A stretch of 51,446 nucleotides of DNA from Bacillota bacterium (GTDB lineage Bacteria > Bacillota > Clostridia > Acetivibrionales > DSM-1351): NCBI GenBank assembly GCA_023416275.1, contig JAEZIB010000008.1, positions 1 through 51,446 of the forward strand, written 5' to 3'. This document shows positions 44,000-51,326 of this stretch, one piece after another. Positions within the stretch are counted from its first letter, which is position 1, and each line of letters opens with the position of its first letter. The position numbers and the translations under genes were made by a program. The notes beneath the pieces were generated by a model. The model was given only the letters and a program-made list of their open reading frames with translations. It was not told the origin of the DNA and ran no database searches.

Positions 44000-45596
44000 A
44001 AAGTCGGTATCTCTCAAAGCCTGGCCTTTTGGAAAGGATGATATTGCAAAATTATATTGGATAGACCATCCATACAGGGATTCTGAGAACAATTGGAAGA
44101 TTACTTTATACTTAAAAAAACTACCTGAAAATGAAATTAAAAGATGCGATGTGGATTGGGGTACTCTAACAATCTTGAGGATTGGACGCCTTTACAAGGC
44201 AGGTAAACTCTTATTCAATGAGGAACAAATAGAAGCTCAATACCAGAAGTATATTAACAGAAATGAGGGCGTTTTTCATTTTGATAGTCAGTTTGAATGT
44301 AAAATAAGCAAATATGAGATTACTACATCTGATGGTGAAAAGCATTCTGTGGCTATGAATGCATTTTATTTTGATACAGGTAATATGTCATTTCATATTC
44401 CGGTTATTGAGATTCTACGCTCAGTACTTACTAAAAACAGAAAGCTGCTTTATGCAATTCTTCAGCCCAACTCTCTGGATTACTATTTTCTTTTGGAAAA
44501 AGATATAAGATACCAAGGAAAAATAATAATCAATTTTTCAAAAGACTACCCTGCTGATTTGCTTACGGAGAAGCACATTAAGCACCTTATATGGCTATGC
44601 ACTAATGAAAATGCACGTAAAGCGTGGCATGAAGTGTACAAAAGTCTCATTAAAGATCATGCCGAAGGAATTGTTTTTCCTTTTCCATTTGTTAATAATT
44701 ATAAAATAACTGCCCGCTACCGCCAGTCTGGTAATATAATCAGAATTGAAGAAATACTGAGTGTAAAAGGTGAAAAGGTTGGCTTTAGAAAAATAGAAGT
44801 TAATTCTCCCCATTTACATAGCGTATTAAACTCAGGTGAAAGTAAAAAGAAAATAATAAATAAAGCTGATGATGATGAAGAACTGATAATAAATCCAAGT
44901 CCCTCCGGTTCACGAAAAATGGAAACTATTATTAACATACCTTTACCTGAACATGAATTTGAAGACAATCCTGTAATTAATAAAAAATATCGTGGTACAA
45001 TTAAAAAGCGTACTAAAGTGGATGATGCTACTGAAAGAATTTTTATTGATCAAAATGAGAATGTTTCCACTGGTGATATTGGTGAGAATGGTACTAACAT
45101 TGGTCTTGAGTACCGCGAGCATAACATTGGACAGAACAATTTTGATGGTGAAATTGGTGATTTTATATTAATACTTAAGGAAATGGATAATAAGTATGAA
45201 GATATACATATTAAAATTTCAGTTGGAGATTTACCTGAAGGGAAAAGCTTCTGTAAATTGGACGATGGTGTAACACCCAGAAGGTATTTGGTTTGTGAAA
45301 TAAAATTTAAAGATAAATTGCCTGTTTTCTTAATTGAAATAGAACGGCTTGGAAAAGCTCTGTCAACGCTTGTTCTATATAGTGCAACAGACTATGAGGA
45401 ACATTGGTGGAATCTTGCAATTGATAAAGTTATTGAAAGCCTTGTGAACAACAATGGTATATGGGATGCCGATGTAATTGATGGTTTGGAAAAGTCAGGT
45501 GTAAGAAATGAAAGATTCCATCATAATCGTGTGAGAAGAACTGTGTCAGAGATGGCGGATAGGATGTATGAGAAAACTATCGAATTTATAGTTTGA
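43980..45596 (+). CDS. tnsE: TnsE-like target selector for mobile or replicating DNA
   Basis: 539 residues from ATG 43980 (Tn7 TnsE has 538). I assign it by position after tnsD, by length, and by the recalled similarity of FHIPVIEILRSVL to the HIPQLELARSLF segment of Tn7 TnsE. A low-complexity linker (about 290-380, rich in Asp/Glu/Ser/Asn) separates an N-terminal domain from a C-terminal domain containing HWWNLAIDKVIESL, comparable to the TnsE C-terminal region that binds DNA 3' ends and the sliding clamp. It would direct transposition into conjugating plasmids. It overlaps tnsD by 20 bases. Confidence 0.85.
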   Translation: MKEKRVKKSVSLKAWPFGKDDIAKLYWIDHPYRDSENNWKITLYLKKLPENEIKRCDVDWGTLTILRIGRLYKAGKLLFNEEQIEAQYQKYINRNEGVFHFDSQFECKISKYEITTSDGEKHSVAMNAFYFDTGNMSFHIPVIEILRSVLTKNRKLLYAILQPNSLDYYFLLEKDIRYQGKIIINFSKDYPADLLTEKHIKHLIWLCTNENARKAWHEVYKSLIKDHAEGIVFPFPFVNNYKITARYRQSGNIIRIEEILSVKGEKVGFRKIEVNSPHLHSVLNSGESKKKIINKADDDEELIINPSPSGSRKMETIINIPLPEHEFEDNPVINKKYRGTIKKRTKVDDATERIFIDQNENVSTGDIGENGTNIGLEYREHNIGQNNFDGEIGDFILILKEMDNKYEDIHIKISVGDLPEGKSFCKLDDGVTPRRYLVCEIKFKDKLPVFLIEIERLGKALSTLVLYSATDYEEHWWNLAIDKVIESLVNNNGIWDADVIDGLEKSGVRNERFHHNRVRRTVSEMADRMYEKTIEFIV

Positions 45597-45757
45597 ACTA
45601 ACACTTATATATCTTAATTTCGAAAGCTTATTGCACAATATACTTGTAAATAAAACATTATGAGATGTTATGGCAGGAATTTCAAGGTGAATGTCGAATA
45701 CTTGCTTGACGAATAATATACCTATAGATATTGTTTAATACATTTTAGGAGTATTTT

Positions 45758-46702
45758 ATGAAAATATACAAAAAGTTTAAGGTTGACAATAAAGTAACGC
45801 TTTTTAATGGCGATTGTTTAAAACTCCTTAAACAGATACCAGATGAAGCTGTAGACATAGTTATTACATCTCCACCATATTGCATTGGTAAGGCCTATGA
45901 AGATCCTCATGATGATATTGAAACTTTCCAGGATCAACACAATAAAATTTTTTCAGATATATACAGAATCATAAAACCTGGAGGAAGTATTTGTTGGCAG
46001 GTAGGTTACCACATAAACAATTCATCTGTTTTTCCTCTTGATTATTTTGTTTATTCAACTTTTACTGAAAAAAGCAAAAAACTTGAGTACCCTTTGTTGT
46101 TGCGTAATCGAATAATATGGACTTTTGGACATGGACTAAATAGTACACAACGCTTTAGCGGTAGGCATGAAACAATACTTTGGTTTACTAAGGGTGATAA
46201 ATATACCTTTGATCTTGACAGTGTTCGAATACCACAGAAGTACCCAGGAAAAAGATCCTATAAGGGTCCTAATAAGGGTAATCTAAGTGGTAATATTTTA
46301 GGGAAAAACCCCTCTGATGTTTGGGACATTCCTAATGTGAAAGCACAACATATAGAAAAAACTATTCATCCTTGCCAGTTTCCTGTTGCCATACCTCGTA
46401 GATTAATTAAAGCATTGACTCCGATAAATGGGCTCGTGTTAGATCCGTTTGCGGGCGTAGGTACTAGTGGTGTAGCTGCTATTTTGGAGGAGCGTAGATT
46501 TGTAGGAGCAGAGATACTTCCGGAATACTATAACATTTCAATTCAACGACTTACATCTGCTATTAAAGGCGAGGTTCAAATTCGAGAGGATGTACCTGTA
46601 GCAGAACCTGATTTAAACACAGCAGTTGCGAAACTGCCAGAAGAATTTGCAAAAGCTAGAGAGGGGTTATGTAATGAAAAAGAAAAAAAGGAAGCTAACT
46701 GA
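45758..46702 (+). CDS. Site-specific DNA methyltransferase (TSPPY type)
   Basis: 314 residues, beta-class N4-cytosine or N6-adenine methyltransferase. Catalytic motif IV is TSPPY (37-41) and the S-adenosylmethionine loop DPFAGVGTSG (229-238) comes after it, the order of the beta group. TSPPY is most common in N4-cytosine enzymes but is also found in N6-adenine ones. A ribosome site TTTTAGGAG lies before the ATG. The next gene overlaps its end by 29 bases, so the two are expressed together: a modification enzyme and its likely effector. Recognition sequence unknown; a small target domain lies between the two motifs. Confidence 0.9.
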   Translation: MKIYKKFKVDNKVTLFNGDCLKLLKQIPDEAVDIVITSPPYCIGKAYEDPHDDIETFQDQHNKIFSDIYRIIKPGGSICWQVGYHINNSSVFPLDYFVYSTFTEKSKKLEYPLLLRNRIIWTFGHGLNSTQRFSGRHETILWFTKGDKYTFDLDSVRIPQKYPGKRSYKGPNKGNLSGNILGKNPSDVWDIPNVKAQHIEKTIHPCQFPVAIPRRLIKALTPINGLVLDPFAGVGTSGVAAILEERRFVGAEILPEYYNISIQRLTSAIKGEVQIREDVPVAEPDLNTAVAKLPEEFAKAREGLCNEKEKKEAN

Positions 46703-48389
46703 ACAACAATTAATCAGTCGTCGAGATGCAGCTTTCCGCCGAAGAATCCGAACAACATTTACAAATGCTGGGTTTACGTATCTTAATACATTAAATAAAC
46801 ACAAGAAAATTGGTAATCGTGTAATTGAAATTGATTTCATTTTTATATTTGAAAATGTTATTCTTATATGCGAAGATACTTCAGCATCTTCCAAGAATAA
46901 GGATCATATTCGAAAAAAGAAAGAAGCATTTAATGAAATAAAAGATAATTTTCAAGATTTTTTGGATTGGCTGTGTGAAGTGTTTCCTGATAATGTTAAA
47001 CACATCCGCTTATATACAAAAGAGCGGTACCAGATTTTTAATCTTTATTTTTCTCAAAATGAGTTAGATTTATCCAAGGATGAACTTGAACTGTACGACA
47101 ACATCATGTTTATCGAACCTCAAACTCTGAGTTACTTTTATAGAATATCTCAGAGTATAAAACTGTCTTCACGTTATGAATTATTTCGCTTTTTAGGTTT
47201 AACCAGAGATAAAGTTGGGCTATCTACAAGTGAGGCTGGGAAAAAGACAATTAAGGCGCCGATTATTTATCCAAAAGATTCAACTGGTCTATATAATGGC
47301 GTACGTGTTGTGTCATTTATGATATCAGCCGAATTATTATTAAACACATGTTATGTGTTGAGAAAAGATAATTGGGAGGACTCAGCTTGGTTATATCAGC
47401 GTCTAATTGATATGGAAAAAGTTAAAAAAATTCGTCGCTTTCTAGCAACGAATGGGGAGGCATTTTATAATAATATTATAGTTGCGTTGCCCAATACAGC
47501 GAGATTTGTAGATGCTTCCGGTGACTCTGTAGCTATCGAAAAAATTGGAGATTATGAATCATGCAAATTGGAACTTTATGAGGAATGGAACAGTATTTGT
47601 GTTATTGATGGACAACATAGAATTTTTGCTCATTTTGAAGGACCAGTAAATGATCCTTTAGAAACAAAAATATCAGAACTAAGGAAAAAATTGCATCTTC
47701 TGGTTACTGGACTTATTTTTCCTTCAGATATGTCTACCATCGAAAAAGCTCAAATTCAGAGTCGGATTTTTTCTGACATCAATTCAAATGCAAAATCAGT
47801 CCCCTCTGACGTATTATTACATATCGAAATGATTAGTAATCCTTTTTCAGATGTTGGTATAGCACGTCGTGTAATAGGAAAATTGAACAAAAGACGAGTA
47901 TTCTTAAATATGTTTGAGTTATCTTTGGTTGATGATTCCAAAATCAAGGTTGCGTCAATTGTTAAGTTTGCACTGCGATACCTAGTTAAATTAGATATAT
48001 CGTCCGAAAAAGTTAGTCTTTATACTTATTGGGATGGCGATAAAAAAGCATTATCAGAGAAAAATGATGATGCTTTAGAATCATATATAGAATTTTGTAC
48101 CAATCAGTTGGATATATATTTTTCTGCTGTAAAGAAGCGTTTTCGTGATGAATGGGAAATAAATACTTCTAAGCTTTTATCTGTAACGTCTATTAATGGT
48201 TTTATTATTGCATATACACGGCAGTTAAAAGAAAATGGTATAAGGGAGTTCGACTTTTATAACGAACGCCTAAGAAAGCTAAATATCGATTTTTCAATGG
48301 ATACTTTTATATATACATCCAGCCAATACCGAAAATTTTCAAACCAAATTTTAGAAGAAGCATTTGAGTTAGATTCAGATATAGTTTAA
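46674..48389 (+). CDS. DGQHR-domain protein with possible nuclease-like N-terminus
   Basis: 571 residues from ATG 46674, set by GAGAGGGG upstream and lying inside the methyltransferase gene; a 16-codon upstream extension lacks a ribosome site. VIDGQHRIFAHF (DGQHR at 312-316) marks the ParB-like fold of DndB/DptB and related proteins, with the later RIFSDINSNAKSV block also typical. The first ~100 residues read EIDFIFIFENVILICEDTSA (Asp54, Glu67), the layout of a PD-(D/E)xK nuclease core, except that the usual Lys is Thr69. This could be a restriction subunit, an inactive DNA-binding version, or a regulator of the modification. Family assignment of the DGQHR domain is firm; the nuclease idea is inference. 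Confidence 0.8.
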   Translation: MKKKKRKLTEQQLISRRDAAFRRRIRTTFTNAGFTYLNTLNKHKKIGNRVIEIDFIFIFENVILICEDTSASSKNKDHIRKKKEAFNEIKDNFQDFLDWLCEVFPDNVKHIRLYTKERYQIFNLYFSQNELDLSKDELELYDNIMFIEPQTLSYFYRISQSIKLSSRYELFRFLGLTRDKVGLSTSEAGKKTIKAPIIYPKDSTGLYNGVRVVSFMISAELLLNTCYVLRKDNWEDSAWLYQRLIDMEKVKKIRRFLATNGEAFYNNIIVALPNTARFVDASGDSVAIEKIGDYESCKLELYEEWNSICVIDGQHRIFAHFEGPVNDPLETKISELRKKLHLLVTGLIFPSDMSTIEKAQIQSRIFSDINSNAKSVPSDVLLHIEMISNPFSDVGIARRVIGKLNKRRVFLNMFELSLVDDSKIKVASIVKFALRYLVKLDISSEKVSLYTYWDGDKKALSEKNDDALESYIEFCTNQLDIYFSAVKKRFRDEWEINTSKLLSVTSINGFIIAYTRQLKENGIREFDFYNERLRKLNIDFSMDTFIYTSSQYRKFSNQILEEAFELDSDIV

Positions 48390-48412
48390 GTAATTTCTTA
48401 TAAGCAATCGGC

Positions 48413-48459
48413 GGCAGGGATAGAGTGAAATAATGTAATATGCACACTCTATTCGTGCC
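48413..48459. terminator. Convergent hairpin between DGQHR gene and small minus gene
   Basis: GGCAGGGATAGAGTG pairs imperfectly with CACTCTATTCGTGCC around a 17-base loop. T-runs are weak on both strands. It lies between two convergent stops, the right place for a shared terminator. Confidence 0.5.
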
Positions 48460-48470
48460 ACAATTGTTTT

Positions 48471-48725
48471 TCAACTTGATGTTTTACAATTGATTCTTAC
48501 TACTAACGATACCTCAACGTGCTCTAGCGAAATTCCTAAACAAGATTTTACTTCATTAACCAAGCACTTACAAATATCATTTTCTGATGGTGTATTGTTA
48601 TTTGAACTTCCTTGAGATATATCTTGGGCTATGCTTTGAATACCCTTTTTCTCTTCGAGAGTAAGGCCGATGTCTTCAAAAAAATATATTTCACCATTTA
48701 TTGTTAGCATTATGACTGACCTCAT
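48471..48725 (-). CDS. Small protein of unknown function, transposon cargo
   Basis: 84 residues from the ATG at 48725, preceded by AAGGAGG at ideal spacing, so very likely translated. Sequence features: a short N-terminal beta-like segment (SVIMLTINGEIYFFEDI), a central SQGSSNNNTPSEND loop, and CKCLVNEVKSCLG with three cysteines. It is soluble and without a recognised domain. It lies inside the distal transposon end, convergent with the methyltransferase/DGQHR operon, and could be its regulator or an independent cargo gene. Confidence 0.6.
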   Translation of the reverse strand: MRSVIMLTINGEIYFFEDIGLTLEEKKGIQSIAQDISQGSSNNNTPSENDICKCLVNEVKSCLGISLEHVEVSLVVRINCKTSS

Positions 48726-48728
48726 CAA

Positions 48729-48947
48729 AATTCCTCCTTAACTATATAGAAATATTGAGTTTCTAACCTTTTTAGTTACAATTTTGCTCTTATCTTTGTC
48801 AGAATATCTTTTTATACACCCACGCTAGAACGTTATATTTGATTGTTTGCATTTTAGTTATATTTATTCAGGACTTTTTAATAAGATGACAAAGTTACAA
48901 GAATGATCCGTAAACACTAAATATTTTTTGTTAAGCTTGTAATAAAA
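48729..48947. other. AT-rich spacer with the promoter of the small minus gene
   Basis: No ORF. It lies between the small gene and the first distal-end repeat. No clear promoter boxes. Confidence 0.35.
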
Positions 48948-49090
48948 TACAATCTGTTTTATAAAGAAGATAATGTAAATTTTTTTATAGTGTCATTATA
49001 TACAATCTGTTTTAAAGGTGAAGAATATAATTACTTTACTATTATTGGTGTTTAACATAGAAAATTTCCAATCTGTTTTCAAAAACTACA
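48948..49090 (-). repeat. Distal transposon end: three TnsB-type sites
   Basis: CAATCTGTTTT at about 48950, 49003 and 49069 are the reverse complement of AAAACAGATTG in the glmS-proximal end. They are spaced about 53 and 65 bp, like the left end of Tn7. The terminus CTACA at 49086-49090 mirrors TGTAG at 34366. Confidence 0.85.
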
Positions 49091-49120
49091 AATTTTTGTG
49101 GCTTTAAAATAAAGTTTGTA

Positions 49121-49200
49121 TAAATACATTTTGAGGAATCATAAAAAAGTTGTGGAATTTATAAAAAAGTAGTGAAATTTATAAAAAAGATATAGAATTA
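49121..49200 (+). repeat. 20-bp-period repeat array, end of the second element
   Basis: Three units at 49141, 49161 and 49181, each ATAAAAAAG followed by a variable TGTGGAATTT-like half (GTGGAATTT, GTGAAATTT, ATAGAATTA), and a looser fourth unit before them. The 20-bp period equals that of the first element, but the sequence differs from CAGATTGGAA. Confidence 0.75.
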
Positions 49201-49245
49201 AAAACATAACAGATTTATTGATATTGCAAAGTAAGATGACACGGT

Positions 49246-49286
49246 AAACCTCACTTTTGCTGAGTATTTAGCAGGAGTGGGGTTTT
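49246..49286 (+). terminator. Terminator-like hairpin in the second element
   Basis: AAACC...CACT...GCT pairs with AGC...AGTG...GGTTT, with small bulges, followed by a short T-run. It could block read-through into the remnant or from it. Confidence 0.5.
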
Positions 49287-49522
49287 ACAAATACTGTTAC
49301 TGCCTTAATATATCTTTTAATATTTGGAAAGTAACAATAAATGGTCAAGATAAGAATGAACCGTTCTATACAGATAAAAGGAGCATTTGGCATTTTAAAA
49401 GCGAATAAATAAAGGGAAAACAGTCTTAGAATTTCAATAAACAATCCATAATCAGTACACTCGAAATCTACAAAACCGTTAAGATATTATGGAGCAATCA
49501 ACATTTAATTAAGAAATAAAAA
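49287..49522. other. Non-coding or decayed stretch
   Basis: It contains the tail of a 43-codon open frame ending KRSIWHFKSE at 49408, without a ribosome site, which could be a gene remnant. Nothing else is supported. Confidence 0.3.
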
Positions 49523-49651
49523 TTAGTAATAAGACACATCATTGCCTGTACTAATTGTAGTGTTATCATTAGCAAATGCAGGAATATTAGATGATATTAA
49601 CAATGAAACAACAATAAAGATGCTAAACAATCTGGTAATTCTGTTTTTCAT
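49523..49651 (-). CDS. 42-residue secreted peptide or truncated secreted protein
   Basis: MKNRITRLFSIFIVVSLLIS then SNIPAFANDNTTISTGNDVS and YY. A textbook signal peptide with cleavage after AFA would release a peptide of about 15 residues. AGAGGAAA precedes the ATG. It follows the 138-residue gene by 33 bp on the same strand, so they may form an operon. It may be a genuine small secreted peptide or the N-terminus of a gene cut by a stop; no homologous coding sequence follows downstream. Confidence 0.5.
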   Translation of the reverse strand: MKNRITRLFSIFIVVSLLISSNIPAFANDNTTISTGNDVSYY

Positions 49652-49683
49652 AAATTTCCTCTTTTATTTTTAGTTTATAGATT

Positions 49684-50100
49684 TTATACTGACTTATCAG
49701 CCCAATCCGGATCTGGCATAATATCCCACCTCGTATTGGCAGTACAGGTATATCCCATCAAAGTATATATGGCATCAGGGTCTTTTTTTCGTATATATTT
49801 TACCAGTACTTTTGACATTGTTAGCTCACATAGTTCTTCGTCAGAGATAGGGGGATTCTGATTAATAGCTCTGTTGAATTCCAACTCAATAATAAAATAA
49901 AAGACAGAATCAACATAACCGTCACAGAAAAGATTGACTGCTGTTTGCAAGATTTTCTTGGAACTGCCGAACTTTGTTTTAAAGTTTTCTTCGGAAAAAT
50001 GATTTCGTAAACAACCTTTATGGTGAATTGTTTTGTAAATTGAAACAACTGATGCAAATAAGTCCTTTTGTGAATCGTCTTTAGGTATTACCTCATACAT
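49684..50100 (-). CDS. Small soluble protein of unknown function
   Basis: 138 residues, acidic-neutral, mostly helical by composition (ILQTAVNLFCDGYVDSVFYF). GGGAGG lies 7 bases before the ATG, so it should be translated. The C-terminus ends NTRWDIMPDPDWADKSV, rich in Trp, Asp and Pro. No domain is recognised. It is divergent from the tnsA remnant and lies within the second Tn7-like element, where cargo is not expected before tnsA, so it may have arrived by a later insertion. Confidence 0.6.
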   Translation of the reverse strand: MYEVIPKDDSQKDLFASVVSIYKTIHHKGCLRNHFSEENFKTKFGSSKKILQTAVNLFCDGYVDSVFYFIIELEFNRAINQNPPISDEELCELTMSKVLVKYIRKKDPDAIYTLMGYTCTANTRWDIMPDPDWADKSV

Positions 50101-50423
50101 TTAATAGCCTCCCAATAAATTGATTTTTAATGGTACTTTAAATCGTTTTGCTGCTAACTGGATGGATTAAACAGTAAATAAAGTCATAAATAAGTGTAAG
50201 CTATACAATTTTAATTATCAATACATATAACAAAAAATATAAAAATTTTAAATAATATATAAAATTTTACAAAATGTTGCAGTATGTTTTTTTACCTTAT
50301 AATTAGTATGGCATCAATAATTCAATAGAAAAGTATTAAAATTTATGAAAAAGGGTTATAACAAAGATGTATAGTTTTATACCGCATAATGGTATACTTA
50401 CATTAAAAAGGAATGCAGTTTTT
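50101..50423. other. Divergent AT-rich region before the tnsA remnant
   Basis: About 320 bp, very AT-rich. AAAAAGGAA before 50424 is the tnsA ribosome site. TATAATTAGTATGG near 50298 could hold a promoter -10. Nothing else is evident. Confidence 0.35.
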
Positions 50424-50897
50424 ATGAGTAAATATAACCTTAATTGGGATGAAAATAAACTTAAAAAATATATTAGTGAGGGACGAGGTCAAGGTGTAGG
50501 TAAGGACTACAAGCCTTGGATTACTATACATGACTTCCCTTCTGACGGATTTAGCTCAAGGCAGCCTGGTTGGAAATCTAATCGGGTCTGCCATTTTTTG
50601 TCCAATAATGAGTTACGATATTTCTATTTGCTTGAGTGGGCTGATAATGTAACAGATATACGTGAGCAATATCCGATGAAATTAGAGGATACTTTAAGAA
50701 TTGCAGAGCAGCTTGGTATAAAGCATCCTATAAATACTAAGAATGATGTACCTTATGTAATGTCATCGGATTTTATGATTACAATGAGCGTTAACGGTAA
50801 GGAGACTGATATTGTAAGGACAATCAAGCCTGCAGATAAGCTAGAAATGAAAAATGTAATTGAGCATTTTGAAATTGAACGACGGGCAGACCTGTAA
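50424..50897 (+). pseudogene. tnsA: tnsA remnant of the second element, cut at about codon 155
   Basis: It starts MSKYNLNWDENKLKKYISEG after an AAGGA site. RGQGVGKDYKPWITIHDFPS, YFYLLEWADNVTDIREQYPM (catalytic Glu), YVMSSDFMITM (Asp) and IVRTIKPADKLE (Lys) show that the whole nuclease domain is kept. After FEIERR the sequence jumps directly into tnsB code (GRP...) and a stop follows three codons later. The lost piece, judged by the intact element, is about 1.3 kb covering the TnsA C-terminal domain and the TnsB N-terminus. Confidence 0.9.
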
Positions 50898-51065
50898 TTT
50901 ATGCTGTTATAGATTGCTTTTCAAGAATGGTAGTAGGAATATATGTAGGGCTTGAAGGACCTTCATGGCTTGGAGCGATGATGGTACTTTAAAATGCTTT
51001 TACAGATAAGGTTAATTACTGCAAGGAATATGATATTAACATTTCACAGGAGGATTCTGGAAGTG
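50890..51065 (+). pseudogene. tnsB: tnsB fragment of the second element
   Basis: It reads GRPVIYAVIDCFSRMVVGIY, VGLEGPSWLGAMMVL, a TAA stop, then NAFTDKVNYCKEYDINISQE, matching residues about 317-375 of the intact TnsB (GRPIVYAVIDVYSRLVVGIY, GLEGPSWLGAMMALDNVVED). It lacks all three catalytic residues (the first Asp lies upstream of the junction). The stop replaces an Asp codon. The match ends near 51065. Confidence 0.9.
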
Positions 51066-51077
51066 CTGACATGTATG

Positions 51078-51215
51078 ATGTTTGAAAAAAATGGTCATAC
51101 AATGTTAAATGTTACTAGTGTGAATAATTCAGGTATTAATGGTTACTATGTTTATGAGGCTACTACAAAGGATAATCTAGATAAATGTATTTTTAACTTT
51201 CAAGATTCTGCTTAA
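51078..51215 (+). pseudogene. 45-codon fragment of an unknown gene
   Basis: MFEKNGHTMLNVTSVNNSGI then NGYYVYEATTKDNLDKCIFN and FQDSA. No ribosome site. It begins where the tnsB fragment ends, so it looks like the C-terminal end of a gene joined by deletion. Not recognised; the following gene encodes a lipoprotein, so it may be part of a related extracytoplasmic protein. Confidence 0.35.
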
Positions 51216-51277
51216 GTAAGTCAATTTGGTTTATATAAGTATGGTGATTTTGACCCCTATAGGTAATTTTATTATTT

Positions 51278-51304
51278 GGAAGGAGATAAATATTTTCTCC
51301 TTCC
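51278..51304. terminator. Hairpin before the lipoprotein gene
   Basis: GGAAGGAGA pairs perfectly with TCTCCTTCC around a 9-base loop. Only a weak T-run follows. It may end the remnant's transcript. Confidence 0.55.
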
Positions 51305-51326
51305 AACTTTAAGATGGAGGTAAAGT

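Larger units (their letters stand above)
34366..49090 (+). mobile_element. Tn7-like transposon with tnsABCDE and defence cargo
   Basis: About 14.7 kb. Both ends begin TGTAGT, then a few bases, then AAAACAGATTGGAA (the right-hand one in reverse complement, ending ...CTACA at 49090). The glmS-proximal end has four close 20-bp-spaced repeats and the distal end three spaced copies, as in Tn7 R and L. tnsA, tnsB, tnsC, tnsD and tnsE are in Tn7 order, reading away from glmS. Cargo is placed in two sites: a DUF262 gene between tnsC and tnsD, and a methyltransferase/DGQHR module plus a small gene after tnsE. tnsA is broken, so present mobility is doubtful. Confidence 0.92.
49097..51065 (+). mobile_element. 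Remnant of a second, older Tn7-like element
   Basis: It begins with TGTGGC six bases after the first element's end and carries its own array of ~20-bp repeats (49121-49200), a truncated tnsA and a fragment of tnsB in the same orientation as the first element. tnsC, tnsD and tnsE are not seen and may have been deleted; its distal end is not recognised in the window. The remaining similarity to the intact tns proteins is moderate, so this is a different element and not a duplication. Confidence 0.75.

Noticed and set aside
49121..49200. Possible CRISPR array (regular short repeats)
   Set aside because: Units are contiguous 20-mers without spacers, and no cas genes are nearby; the location next to tnsA fits transposon-end binding sites.
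49277..49408. 43-codon frame from a GTG, ending KRSIWHFKSE
   Set aside because: No ribosome site and the start overlaps a hairpin; may be a remnant but cannot be supported as a gene.
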